NCBI RefSeq assembly: GCF_000820125.1
Contig: NZ_CDBY01000066.1
Location: forward strand, 3,664-42,547
DNA from: Aeromonas simiae
GTDB taxonomy: Bacteria; Pseudomonadota; Gammaproteobacteria; Enterobacterales; Aeromonadaceae
Direction: 5' to 3'
Length of the DNA: 38,884 nucleotides
Positions 15,907 to 23,752 of this stretch are shown one piece after another; within the stretch, counting starts at the first letter, position 1, and the number at the start of each line of letters is the position of its first letter. The notes beneath the pieces were generated by a model. It was not told the origin of the DNA, made no database searches, and saw nothing but the letters and a program-made list of their open reading frames with translations. Position numbers and translations under genes: made by a program.

Positions 15907-17928
15907 ATGCGTACAGGTAAAACCACAGCCCATCGGTACCGTGAATATATAAGAGATATCTCGGTTATTTTTGTGATGCTACTGCCTTTGGCTGTGTGTC
16001 AGGCAATGTTATTGCTTTTTATCCGGTTGTTGGGTGTGGGAGAGTATGGCTACATATCCAATTTCTTTAAGCAATTATTGGATGTATTTCATAGCTTTTA
16101 TCCAATAGCATTGTGTATTGCAACGGCATACCACTTTTCTTATAAAAAAGGGATTGTAAGCCTGGGTACAGTTATCTATACCTTGGTGATGTACTATCTC
16201 ATCTCAATGGCCAGCGTCGATGTAAAAAAAGGTATATTTTTACCAGATGATGCTCTGATGGCTATTTTTTCTGGTGGTGTTACAGTTTATTACTGTGTTC
16301 TTTTCCCGTTAAGGGAATTACACCCATTGCGCTTAGATTTTGCAACGAATCTTCTGTGGAATACACTTAACTTTTTCTGCTTCATTATCTTATCTCTGCT
16401 GGTTTCTTTAGCATTCCACTCAACCGGTGAATATTTAACGAGCTGGTCGCTATCCGAGTTGGTTAACCCGATGAGTTTTGGTGGTAGCTTGATCTATGAA
16501 TTCAGTCGCGGCGCGATGTGGTCCATAGGTATCAATGCACATCAACTGATGTCTTTTCTTAAGGATAATCTTGATTCAAATACACTTGAGAATATAGCTG
16601 CATGGAAAGGTGGTTATGCAAACATTTCCATCATCAACAGCATGTTTTACTACATTTATGCTGGTATCGGTGGGTCAGGAAATACGCTCAGTTTATTATT
16701 TGTAATCTTGCTGCTGGCTAAAGATAAAAAGCATATGGCATTTGCTTTAATGGCATTGCCATTGGCATTCTTCAATATCAATGAGCTCATCTTGTTTGGG
16801 TTGCCGGTCATCTTTAACCCCATCATGATCATTCCATTTATATTGGTTCCGCTACTATCGATCACCATTGCCTATGAGGTGATAGAGATTGGTATGGTTC
16901 CTGCCGCGACCCATATCACTGATTGGATTATGCCTCCATTATTAAATGCCTATGTCGCTTCAGAGGGAAGTATCTCTGCCGTCATTCTTCAGGTGTTGCT
17001 GATTATCATGGGAATGGTGGTGTATGCCCCATTCTATATGAAATACATAGGTGTCATGACCGCCTCGGATGGTAAGCAGGTTATCCAGCCCATCATGGAG
17101 AAAGTGACGTTTGTGGAGATGCTGGAGGAGATTCAGAATGAGGCACAAGAAAGCATGTGCAGAGTTGAGGCTCGCAATCTCATTCACAAGATGATGAATG
17201 AGGGTGAGTTCACCATGATGTATCAACCTCAGTTTGATATGGAAAATAATCATTTCTGTGCTGAGGCCCTGGTTCGCTATCGGGATGTTGAAGGTAAGCT
17301 ACATCCACCCACATTCATCAATGCTTTCTTGAAGGTAGGGGCTATTGAGCAGCTAGATTCCATCGTGCTCGATTGTGTATTGGAAGACATGTCAAAACTG
17401 TCACTTCATGACAAAGATCGGGTGTCCATCAATATCTCTACGGAAACATTTAGCAGCCCTACCTTTCTCGATATGCTGCAAGATAAAATCAAGGGGTGGG
17501 GTGTTAACCCCAAAAACATTGAGATTGAAATCACGGAAGAAGCCATACTGGAACATGAGTATCAGGTACATAAAAATATTGATGCGGTACACCAGCTTGG
17601 TATTACGGTGGCAATGGATGACTTTGGATCTGGTTATGCCTCTTTCCCCCACCTTTTACAGTATCCATTCGACAAGGTGAAATTTGACCGTTCTCTCTTG
17701 TTGGAAACTGAGACCAAAAAAGGGCGTCATTTGTATCAGTTGCTGTCTCAGATCAGTTCATTGGGCCAGTGTAAGATTGTGGCAGAAGGGGTCGAGACGG
17801 AGCAGCAGAAGGAGTTTGTGCACAGCTGCGGCATCACCTCTATTCAGGGGTTCTATTTCCAGCGGCCGGTCTTTTTCACTGAGATAAAGCAGTTGATGGA
17901 AGAGCGGCGGGACGAGGATAAGCAGTGA
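15907..17928 (+). CDS. PTS EIIC (cellobiose/chitobiose type)-EAL fusion phosphodiesterase
   Basis: A 673-residue fusion. Residues ~15-385 form a polytopic membrane domain of the lactose/cellobiose PTS EIIC family: GIGGSGNTLSLLF (253-265), FNINELILFGLP (289-300) and the distal AYEVIEIGMVPAATHITDWIMPP. Residues ~420-660 are an EAL domain with the key residues present: EAL 453-455, N509, E541 and E544 (EITE), DD 571-572, K592, E627 and E630, Q647. It should therefore hydrolyse c-di-GMP. No EIIA or EIIB domain or gene is nearby. Where transporting ChbC-type proteins have GIHG, this reads GINA (208-211), while the sugar-binding-type Glu of NINE (292-293) is kept. This suggests sensing rather than transport. 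ATG 15907 is chosen; GTG 15895 is an alternative, and neither has a strong ribosome-binding site. Confidence 0.9.
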   Translation: MRTGKTTAHRYREYIRDISVIFVMLLPLAVCQAMLLLFIRLLGVGEYGYISNFFKQLLDVFHSFYPIALCIATAYHFSYKKGIVSLGTVIYTLVMYYLISMASVDVKKGIFLPDDALMAIFSGGVTVYYCVLFPLRELHPLRLDFATNLLWNTLNFFCFIILSLLVSLAFHSTGEYLTSWSLSELVNPMSFGGSLIYEFSRGAMWSIGINAHQLMSFLKDNLDSNTLENIAAWKGGYANISIINSMFYYIYAGIGGSGNTLSLLFVILLLAKDKKHMAFALMALPLAFFNINELILFGLPVIFNPIMIIPFILVPLLSITIAYEVIEIGMVPAATHITDWIMPPLLNAYVASEGSISAVILQVLLIIMGMVVYAPFYMKYIGVMTASDGKQVIQPIMEKVTFVEMLEEIQNEAQESMCRVEARNLIHKMMNEGEFTMMYQPQFDMENNHFCAEALVRYRDVEGKLHPPTFINAFLKVGAIEQLDSIVLDCVLEDMSKLSLHDKDRVSINISTETFSSPTFLDMLQDKIKGWGVNPKNIEIEITEEAILEHEYQVHKNIDAVHQLGITVAMDDFGSGYASFPHLLQYPFDKVKFDRSLLLETETKKGRHLYQLLSQISSLGQCKIVAEGVETEQQKEFVHSCGITSIQGFYFQRPVFFTEIKQLMEERRDEDKQ

Positions 17929-17954
17929 CGAGTTGCCGCCCATGAACCGAAGAT

Positions 17955-17978
17955 AAGCTCCTTTAAGGGGCTTTTTTT
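17955..17978 (+). terminator. Terminator of the c-di-GMP island operon
   Basis: AAGCTCC, TTTAA loop, GGGGCTT, followed by a run of T to 17978. It lies 27 bases after the EIIC-EAL stop. Confidence 0.85.
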
Positions 17979-18191
17979 GTGGCGTTTAACGCACAAAGAG
18001 AGGTCTGAGTGAATCCTTTTTTGCCAGTTTAAGCTTGGCTATGGAGTCATTGGGAAAGGGATGATAAAAAAACAATAAATTACTTACACCGATGAAACCA
18101 AAGCCATAGGCTGGGGTCTTAAAACTACACAATTACAATCGACATCTCTCTCTTGGATGAAGGAGATGACTCAGGATTATCAGGACACCGT

Positions 18192-18302
18192 ATGCTCCGT
18201 CTTCGAAACTGGCTCGGGCCCTTTTGGCCCGTCTGCTGTTTTGCGCTGATCGCGCTTTGCACCCTCTCTCTGAGCCGCGCTGGTCTGGCACTGTGGTTGT
18301 AG
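18192..18302 (+). pseudogene. Severed 5' end of the LTA-synthase-family gene (amber stop)
   Basis: The ATG at 18192 follows AGGA at 6-base spacing and encodes 36 residues, MLRLRNWLGPFWPV then a membrane helix ending AGLALWL. A TAG stop at 18300-18302 follows, in the same frame as the long downstream ORF. The next codons (ERVADVSGWPPVLLQG) read as the direct continuation expected of this family. A single substitution such as CAG to TAG would explain the break. A sequencing error cannot be excluded. Confidence 0.75.
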
Positions 18303-18308
18303 GAACGG

Positions 18309-20138
18309 GTGGCCGACGTATCCGGCTGGCCCCCCGTGCTGCTACAGGGGATTCGCGTCGATGTGGCCACCTTGTGCTGGTTGTGGGGGATCCCGACCCT
18401 GCTGACCATGTTGTTGGGCGGGGAGCATGTCGTTGGCCGCCTGTGGCGGGTGCTGCTGCGGCTGTGGCTGACCCTCGGGCTGTGGCTGCTGCTGTTTATG
18501 GAGCTCTCCACGCCCACCTTCATCAATGAATACGGGCTCAGACCGAATCGGCTGTTCATCGAGTATCTCATCTACCCGAAAGAGGTGCTCAGCATGCTCT
18601 GGAGCGGACGCCCGCTCGAGCTGATCGGCTCCCTGCTGGCCTCTGGCCTGCTGCTCGGTGGTGGGTGGTGGCTCTCCGGGCGGGTCACCCGTGATCTCGC
18701 CATGCCGCGCTGGGGCTGGCGACCGCTGCTGGGGCTGCTGGTTATCGCGCTGGCTATTTTGGGGGGGCGTTCCACCTTGGGGCACCGGGCGCTTAACCCG
18801 GCCATGGTGGCCTTCTCCACCGATCCTCTCGTCAACACCCTGCCGCTCAACTCGGCCTACTCCGTCATTTTTGCGCTCAAGCAGCTCAAGAATGAGGAAG
18901 ATCCCAGTCAGTACTACGGCAAGCTGCCGGCCGATCGGATTGTGGCGCTGATGCGTGAAGCCAGTGGCCGGCCGGCCTCCGCCTTTGTCTCTGCCGACAT
19001 CCCTTCGCTCAGCCGCAACCAGGCCAGCTATCAGGGTAAGCCGAAGAATCTGGTGATCATTTTGCAGGAGAGCCTGGGGGCCCGCTACGTGGGGTCTCTC
19101 GGTGGCCTGCCGCTGACTCCCAACATCGATGCCCTCAGTCGTGAGGGGTGGGCGTTTGACCGGCTCTATGCCACCGGAACGCGTTCCGTGCGCGGCATCG
19201 AGGCGGTGGTGGCCGGTTTTACTCCGACCCCGGCCCAGGCCGTGGTCAAGCTCGACAAGAGCCAGACCGGTTTCTTCACCCTGGCCGAGCTGCTGCGCGA
19301 TCGGGGCTATGACACCAGCTTCCTCTACGGTGGTGAGAGCCACTTCGACAACATGCGCAGCTTCTTCCTTGGCAATGGTTTTAGCCGCATTGTCGAGCAG
19401 AAGGACTTCAAGAATGCGGCCTTTGTCGGTTCGTGGGGCGCCAGCGATGAGGATCTGATGCGCAGGGCCAACCAGGAGTTTTCCCGCCTGCACCAAGCCG
19501 GTAAGCCCTTCTTCAGCCTGGTGTTCAGTTCGAGCAACCACGATCCGTTCGAGTTTCCGGACGGGCGCATCCAGCTCTATGAACAGCCCAAGGCGACCCG
19601 TAACAACGCGGCCAAGTATGCCGACTATGCGGTGGGCGAGTTCTTCAAGGCGGCCAAGGCCTCGGATTATTGGAAAGACACCCTCTTTCTGGTCATCGCC
19701 GACCATGACAGCCGGGTCAGTGGGGCCGAACTGGTGCCTATCGAGCACTTCCGGATCCCGGGGGTCATCGTCGGTGGCGGGATTGCCGCGCGCAAGGATC
19801 AACGGATCGTGAGCCAAATCGACATGGCGCCGACCCTGCTCTCCCTGATGGGGGTCAATGCGGACTATCCCATGCTGGGGCGCGATCTGACCCGTACCCC
19901 AGCGGATTGGCCGGGGCGGGCGCTGATGCAGTACGACAAGAACTTCGCCCTGATGGAGGGCAATCAGGTGGTGGTGCTGCAACCCGAGCACACGCCGCAG
20001 GGGTTCGTCTATGACAGGGCCAAGGAGGATCTGGTGCCGGCCGAGCAGAGCGCGGCGTTCAAGGAGCGGACGCTGGGCTGGTCGCTGTGGAGCGGAATGG
20101 CTTATCAGAAGGAGCTATTCCGGCTGCCGCGGCAGTGA
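18309..20138 (+). CDS. LTA-synthase-family membrane sulfatase, N-terminally truncated by an amber codon
   Basis: A member of the LTA synthase/phosphoglycerol or phosphoethanolamine transferase-like alkaline phosphatase superfamily. Membrane helices are followed by an extracytoplasmic sulfatase domain. In this 609-residue frame the metal-site Glu is in ILQESLG (E254), the predicted nucleophile is the Thr of GTRSVRGIE (T291), and VIADHDSR near 495 carries later metal ligands. GTG 18309 follows AGGA at 18301-18304, inside the sequence right after the TAG stop, so reinitiation is possible. The product would lack the first membrane helix. Full-length reading from 18192 would be 648 residues. Substrate unknown; OpgB-like or lipid headgroup transfer are options. 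Confidence 0.85.
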   Translation: MADVSGWPPVLLQGIRVDVATLCWLWGIPTLLTMLLGGEHVVGRLWRVLLRLWLTLGLWLLLFMELSTPTFINEYGLRPNRLFIEYLIYPKEVLSMLWSGRPLELIGSLLASGLLLGGGWWLSGRVTRDLAMPRWGWRPLLGLLVIALAILGGRSTLGHRALNPAMVAFSTDPLVNTLPLNSAYSVIFALKQLKNEEDPSQYYGKLPADRIVALMREASGRPASAFVSADIPSLSRNQASYQGKPKNLVIILQESLGARYVGSLGGLPLTPNIDALSREGWAFDRLYATGTRSVRGIEAVVAGFTPTPAQAVVKLDKSQTGFFTLAELLRDRGYDTSFLYGGESHFDNMRSFFLGNGFSRIVEQKDFKNAAFVGSWGASDEDLMRRANQEFSRLHQAGKPFFSLVFSSSNHDPFEFPDGRIQLYEQPKATRNNAAKYADYAVGEFFKAAKASDYWKDTLFLVIADHDSRVSGAELVPIEHFRIPGVIVGGGIAARKDQRIVSQIDMAPTLLSLMGVNADYPMLGRDLTRTPADWPGRALMQYDKNFALMEGNQVVVLQPEHTPQGFVYDRAKEDLVPAEQSAAFKERTLGWSLWSGMAYQKELFRLPRQ

Positions 20139-20142
20139 TGGG

Positions 20143-20168
20143 AAGGCGGAGTTCGACTCCGCCTTTTT
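20143..20168 (+). terminator. Terminator after the first LTA-synthase-family gene
   Basis: GGCGGAGT, TCG, ACTCCGCC with flanking AA and TTTTTC. It lies directly after the stop at 20138. Confidence 0.88.
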
Positions 20169-20193
20169 CTTGCGCGCCACGGGGGGATATAAT
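20165..20193 (+). promoter_or_regulatory. Putative tcdA promoter
   Basis: A perfect TATAAT (20188-20193) is preceded at 17 bases by a poor -35 (TTTTCT, 20165-20170) that overlaps the T run of the preceding terminator. The start near 20200 leaves a leader of about 20 bases. No better -35 was found. Confidence 0.45.
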
Positions 20194-20220
20194 GCGCCCC
20201 CTTGCAACAAGGTGACCAAG

Positions 20221-21036
20221 ATGACTCCTGAGTATCAGCAACGTTTCGGCGGGATTGCCCGTCTCTATGGCTTGGCGGCCCTGACCTCCTTTCACCGCGC
20301 CCACGTCTGCGTGGTCGGCATTGGCGGGGTTGGCTCCTGGGCGGCCGAAGCGCTGGCCCGCTCTGGCATCGGTCGTATCACCCTGATCGACATGGATGAC
20401 GTCTGCATCACCAATAGCAATCGTCAGATCCATGCCATGCGGGGGACGGTCGGGCGCCTCAAGACCGAGGTGATGGCCGAGCGCATTCGCCTCATCAACC
20501 CGGAGTGTGAAGTGACCGAGGTGGATGACTTTGTCACCGCTGATAACCTCGCCGAGCACATTCACGAGGGGTTTGACTACGTCATCGATGCCATTGACTC
20601 GGTCAAGGCCAAGGTGGCCCTCATCGCCTTTTGCAAGCGGCGCAAGATCCCGGTCATTGTCGCCGGCGGAGCCGGTGGACAGATGGACCCGACCCAGGTG
20701 CAGGTGGCGGATCTGGCCAAGACCATTCAGGACCCATTGGCCGCCAAGGTGCGCAGCGATCTGCGCCGGCTGCACCACTTCAGCAAGAACCCGGCCCGCA
20801 AGTTCGGGGTGGAGTGTGTCTTCTCCACCGAGCAGCTCACCTACCCGGATGGTCATGGCGGCACCTGCCAGGCCAAGGCGAGCAGCGATGGCACCATGAA
20901 GATGGACTGTGCCTCGGGCTTTGGTGCCGTGACTCCGGTGACGGCCACCTTCGGTCTGGTGGCCACCTCAAGGGTGCTCAAGAAGATCGCCGAGCGTGGG
21001 GCCCGCAGCGAAAGAGCAGCGCCGAGTGGCGAATAA
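20221..21036 (+). CDS. tcdA: TcdA, tRNA threonylcarbamoyladenosine dehydratase
   Basis: TcdA (CsdL/YgdL) uses ATP to cyclise t6A37 to ct6A in tRNAs that read ANN codons. It is an E1-like enzyme of 271 residues with the nucleotide loop VVGIGGVGSWAAE (31-43), DMDDVCITNSNRQ and a central GGAGGQMDPTQVQVADLAKT segment. The ATG at 20221 matches the family start (MTPEYQQRFGGIARLYG) and follows AAGGTG; an open frame continues upstream to 20011 inside the previous gene and is not used. In E. coli the gene is next to csdA-csdE, whose products interact with it. Here those genes lie about 2.3 kb away on the other strand. Confidence 0.95.
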   Translation: MTPEYQQRFGGIARLYGLAALTSFHRAHVCVVGIGGVGSWAAEALARSGIGRITLIDMDDVCITNSNRQIHAMRGTVGRLKTEVMAERIRLINPECEVTEVDDFVTADNLAEHIHEGFDYVIDAIDSVKAKVALIAFCKRRKIPVIVAGGAGGQMDPTQVQVADLAKTIQDPLAAKVRSDLRRLHHFSKNPARKFGVECVFSTEQLTYPDGHGGTCQAKASSDGTMKMDCASGFGAVTPVTATFGLVATSRVLKKIAERGARSERAAPSGE

Positions 21037-21052
21037 GTGTGCGATGCAAGCG

Positions 21053-21080
21053 AGCAGGGCAGCCCATGGGCTGCCCTGCT
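21053..21080. terminator. Strong inverted repeat after tcdA
   Basis: AGCAGGGCAGCCC (21053-21065), AT, GGGCTGCCCTGCT (21068-21080): a perfect 13-base stem with a tiny loop. There is no T run, so it may be a non-canonical terminator or an mRNA-stabilising structure. Confidence 0.55.
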
Positions 21081-21295
21081 GCTATGTGGGCCACAAGAAA
21101 GGCTGCGCCATGTCTCAGGATGTGAATAAACGTCTCGGGGAGCGTTGATCAATCCAGACCGGCACGATAGGTTGAGACGGTAGATGTGATGACGATCTAA
21201 TTAATAGCCCGTTTCCCGATTATTCACCCAATAACGATGAACTTGTGCGGCCTCCCGCGGTCTATCGAAGGCTATTTTCTCTATTGGTGCTGTGT

Positions 21296-23275
21296 ATGTA
21301 TCAGATCAGACTTCGTCAGTGTTTGAGTGCGCTGCTGTTCCTATTTTTTTGGCTGACCCTGCTCTCGATGACGACCCGTCTGGTCATGTTTTATACATTT
21401 GTCGATGCGGCACAGCTCATCGGCAAGGGGGAAGATGTACTGCGTATGTGGGGCACCGGTTTACGCTACGATATGCGTATTGCCGGCATGGTGGTGGCCC
21501 CTCTGCTGCTGCTGTCACTGTTGTTTGCGATCAGGGAACGAGGCTGGGCGCTATTTAAAGCGTTGCTGATCCCATTATCTGCCTTATTTTCATTCATTGT
21601 TGCCTGCGTCTCTATCGGTAATTATTTCTATTACCAGACGTACCATAATTATATTGATGTGTTTGCCTTTGGATTATTTGATGATGATACCAAGGCGGTA
21701 CTTTCCAATATATGGCAGGATTATCCTTTACTTAAAAGCATGATGGCTGCCGGTCTCCTCTCATTACCCCCTGTCTGGTATTGCTATCGCAGCCACCGGC
21801 GCCGTATTACCCCTTGGCCAAGGGGGATATTTTACAGCGTGCTTTTGCTTTCCCTGATTATGGTGGCGATCGGTGCCAGAGGCAGTGTCGGTACGTTTCC
21901 GCTGCGCCGTGGTAATGCACAGGTCTCCGAGCTGACCGTCCTCAACAAGTTGACGCCCAATGGGGTGATGGCGATCGACTGGGCTATCAAGGACTATCGC
22001 TATGATATGCGCCTGCACAAGGTGAGCAAAACCGAGGGTGACCGGCTATTGACGCAGGTGGGATTGAACGCGCTGGAGGAGAAGAGCCCGGTCAACCCCT
22101 GGCTGGCGCAGCACAAGCCCCACGTGGTGATGAACCTGATGGAGAGCTTTGGCAGTAACTTGCTGGCGCTCGACGAGCCACAACGCAATGATTTATTGGG
22201 TAATTTAAGAATGCATTTCCAGCAGGACTTCGTGTTCAAGCGGTTTGTCTCGCAGGGTAATGGCACGGCCCCCTCGCTGGCGGCGCTGTTTTTCCACAGC
22301 CCGATGGAGAACATCAGCCACTCATCGGCGCAAACCAAGCCGATAGCGGGCACGCCGTTTGCCACTTATAAACAGGCGGGCTATCGCACCCTCTTTATCT
22401 CGTCGGGCAACATGATGTGGCGCAATCTGGTGACCTATTTGCCGGTGCAGGGGGTGGATAAGGTCTATGACCAGAATTCGCTGATGGAGCGTTATCCCGA
22501 GTCGGCGGCCGAGCTGACCGATTGGGGTGTCCCTGACGAATACGCTTATCGCCTGGCCGAAGAGTTGCTAGCCGAGGCGACGCAGCCGCTGTTTATCGCC
22601 CTCCTGACCATCACCAACCATCCGCCCTATGTGGTGCCCTCCCACTATGTGGCGAGGCCGGTAGCGCTGACGGATGAGGTCAAACGGCACGCCGAAGGGG
22701 GGCAGATCGAGCAGGTCAGCCTGCTGCAAACCTATCAATATGCCGCCAATGCCTTCGGCAACTTCCTGACGAACATCAAATCTTCGCCGCTGGGTGAGCG
22801 AACCGTGATTGCCGCCACCGGGGATCACCAGATGCGTCGGATCAAGGCTTACTACCCCACCGAGCAGGTACTGGATCACGCTGTGCCCTTCTATCTCTAC
22901 GTCCCTGAGCCGATTCGGCAGCAGGTGGCCTTGCGCTTCGAGCCCAACCGGGTGGGTTCGCACAAGGACATTTTCCCAACCCTGTATGCCTTTAGCCTCT
23001 CCGGTGCGGCCTATCACACCTTGGGAGGGCGCAACCTGCTGGCCGAGCGGGACGACCCGAGCCGAGCGTTCGGTTACAACGAGGAGATCTGGATCGATGA
23101 GCGGGGCGCCACGCCACTGGTGGGTGGCAAGAGCCGTTACCCGTGGAAGCAGGCGCTCTACCTTGAGGAGCGCGCCGAGCCGATTGAGACGACGACGATA
23201 CAACGCGTGCAGGCGTATCCCCAGCTGCTGCGCTGGCAGATTAACGCCAGTGTTATGGGGATGGAGGCGCCCTAG
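21296..23275 (+). CDS. LTA-synthase-family membrane sulfatase (second copy)
   Basis: A 659-residue protein with about five N-terminal membrane helices (residues 10-200) and a periplasmic sulfatase/alkaline phosphatase-like domain. Family residues are visible: E283 in VVMNLMESFGSN, the predicted nucleophile T324 in QGNGTAPSLAALFF, and AATGDHQMRR near 510 with metal-binding Asp and His. It is only distantly similar to the copy at 18309. ATG 21296 (MYQIRLRQCLSALLF) is preferred as it gives a short basic N-terminus before the first helix; GTG 21245 would add 17 residues. Neither start has a strong ribosome-binding site. Likely role: transfer of a phosphoglycerol or phosphoethanolamine-type group in the envelope; substrate unknown. 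Confidence 0.88.
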   Translation: MYQIRLRQCLSALLFLFFWLTLLSMTTRLVMFYTFVDAAQLIGKGEDVLRMWGTGLRYDMRIAGMVVAPLLLLSLLFAIRERGWALFKALLIPLSALFSFIVACVSIGNYFYYQTYHNYIDVFAFGLFDDDTKAVLSNIWQDYPLLKSMMAAGLLSLPPVWYCYRSHRRRITPWPRGIFYSVLLLSLIMVAIGARGSVGTFPLRRGNAQVSELTVLNKLTPNGVMAIDWAIKDYRYDMRLHKVSKTEGDRLLTQVGLNALEEKSPVNPWLAQHKPHVVMNLMESFGSNLLALDEPQRNDLLGNLRMHFQQDFVFKRFVSQGNGTAPSLAALFFHSPMENISHSSAQTKPIAGTPFATYKQAGYRTLFISSGNMMWRNLVTYLPVQGVDKVYDQNSLMERYPESAAELTDWGVPDEYAYRLAEELLAEATQPLFIALLTITNHPPYVVPSHYVARPVALTDEVKRHAEGGQIEQVSLLQTYQYAANAFGNFLTNIKSSPLGERTVIAATGDHQMRRIKAYYPTEQVLDHAVPFYLYVPEPIRQQVALRFEPNRVGSHKDIFPTLYAFSLSGAAYHTLGGRNLLAERDDPSRAFGYNEEIWIDERGATPLVGGKSRYPWKQALYLEERAEPIETTTIQRVQAYPQLLRWQINASVMGMEAP

Positions 23276-23292
23276 CAGGGGGCGGTTCAGCG

Positions 23293-23322
23293 AAAAAAGG
23301 CAGCCCGTGGGCTGCCTTTTTT
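23293..23322. terminator. Bidirectional terminator between the sulfatase and csdE
   Basis: AAAAAAGGCAGCCC, GT, GGGCTGCCTTTTTT. A and T runs on both sides suit the convergent genes ending at 23275 and 23327. Confidence 0.92.
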
Positions 23323-23326
23323 CGTG

Positions 23327-23752
23327 TTAGGCGACCCGCTCGCGGATGGCCTGAATGATGGCATTCAGGCCATTGCTGCGCGAAGGCGAGAGGTGCTTAT
23401 CCAGACCAAGATCGGCCAGATAACCCGCCATATCAAAGGAGCGGATGGCCGCCGAGCTTTGACGATTGAGGGCGGCCAGGACGATGACGATGAGGCCGCG
23501 CACGATGCGGGCATCCGAGTCACAGGCGAAATGCCACAGGCCTCCCCGCTCTTCGGCCAGCAGCCAGGTATGACTCTCGCAGCCATGCAGGCGATGATCT
23601 TCGGTCTGCCACTCGACAGGAAGGGGAGGCAGCTGCTTGCCGAGCTGGATGAGCAGACGGTACTGCTCCTCCCACCCCTGGGTGGCGGCAAAAGATGCGC
23701 GGATTGTCGTGGCATTGGGATCCCGCCCGATTTGGGTGTAGCTGTCGAGCAT
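23327..23752 (-). CDS. csdE: CsdE, sulfur acceptor for CsdA
   Basis: A SufE-like protein of 141 residues that accepts persulfide sulfur from CsdA on the active Cys58 (HRLHGCESHTWL). The SufE fold is recognisable in WEEQYRLLIQLGKQLPPLP and FDMAGYLADLGLDKHLSPSRSNGLNAIIQAIRE. Its ATG overlaps the csdA stop (ATGA), so the two are translationally coupled. In E. coli CsdE passes sulfur to, or binds, CsdL/TcdA. The gene ends five bases before a shared terminator. Confidence 0.95.
   Translation of the reverse strand: MLDSYTQIGRDPNATTIRASFAATQGWEEQYRLLIQLGKQLPPLPVEWQTEDHRLHGCESHTWLLAEERGGLWHFACDSDARIVRGLIVIVLAALNRQSSAAIRSFDMAGYLADLGLDKHLSPSRSNGLNAIIQAIRERVA

Noticed and set aside
18342..19991. 549-codon open frame antisense to the first LTA-synthase-family gene
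   Set aside because: It mirrors a GC-rich coding region, is rich in His, Gln, Gly and Arg, and shows no domain. The sense strand carries clear sulfatase motifs.
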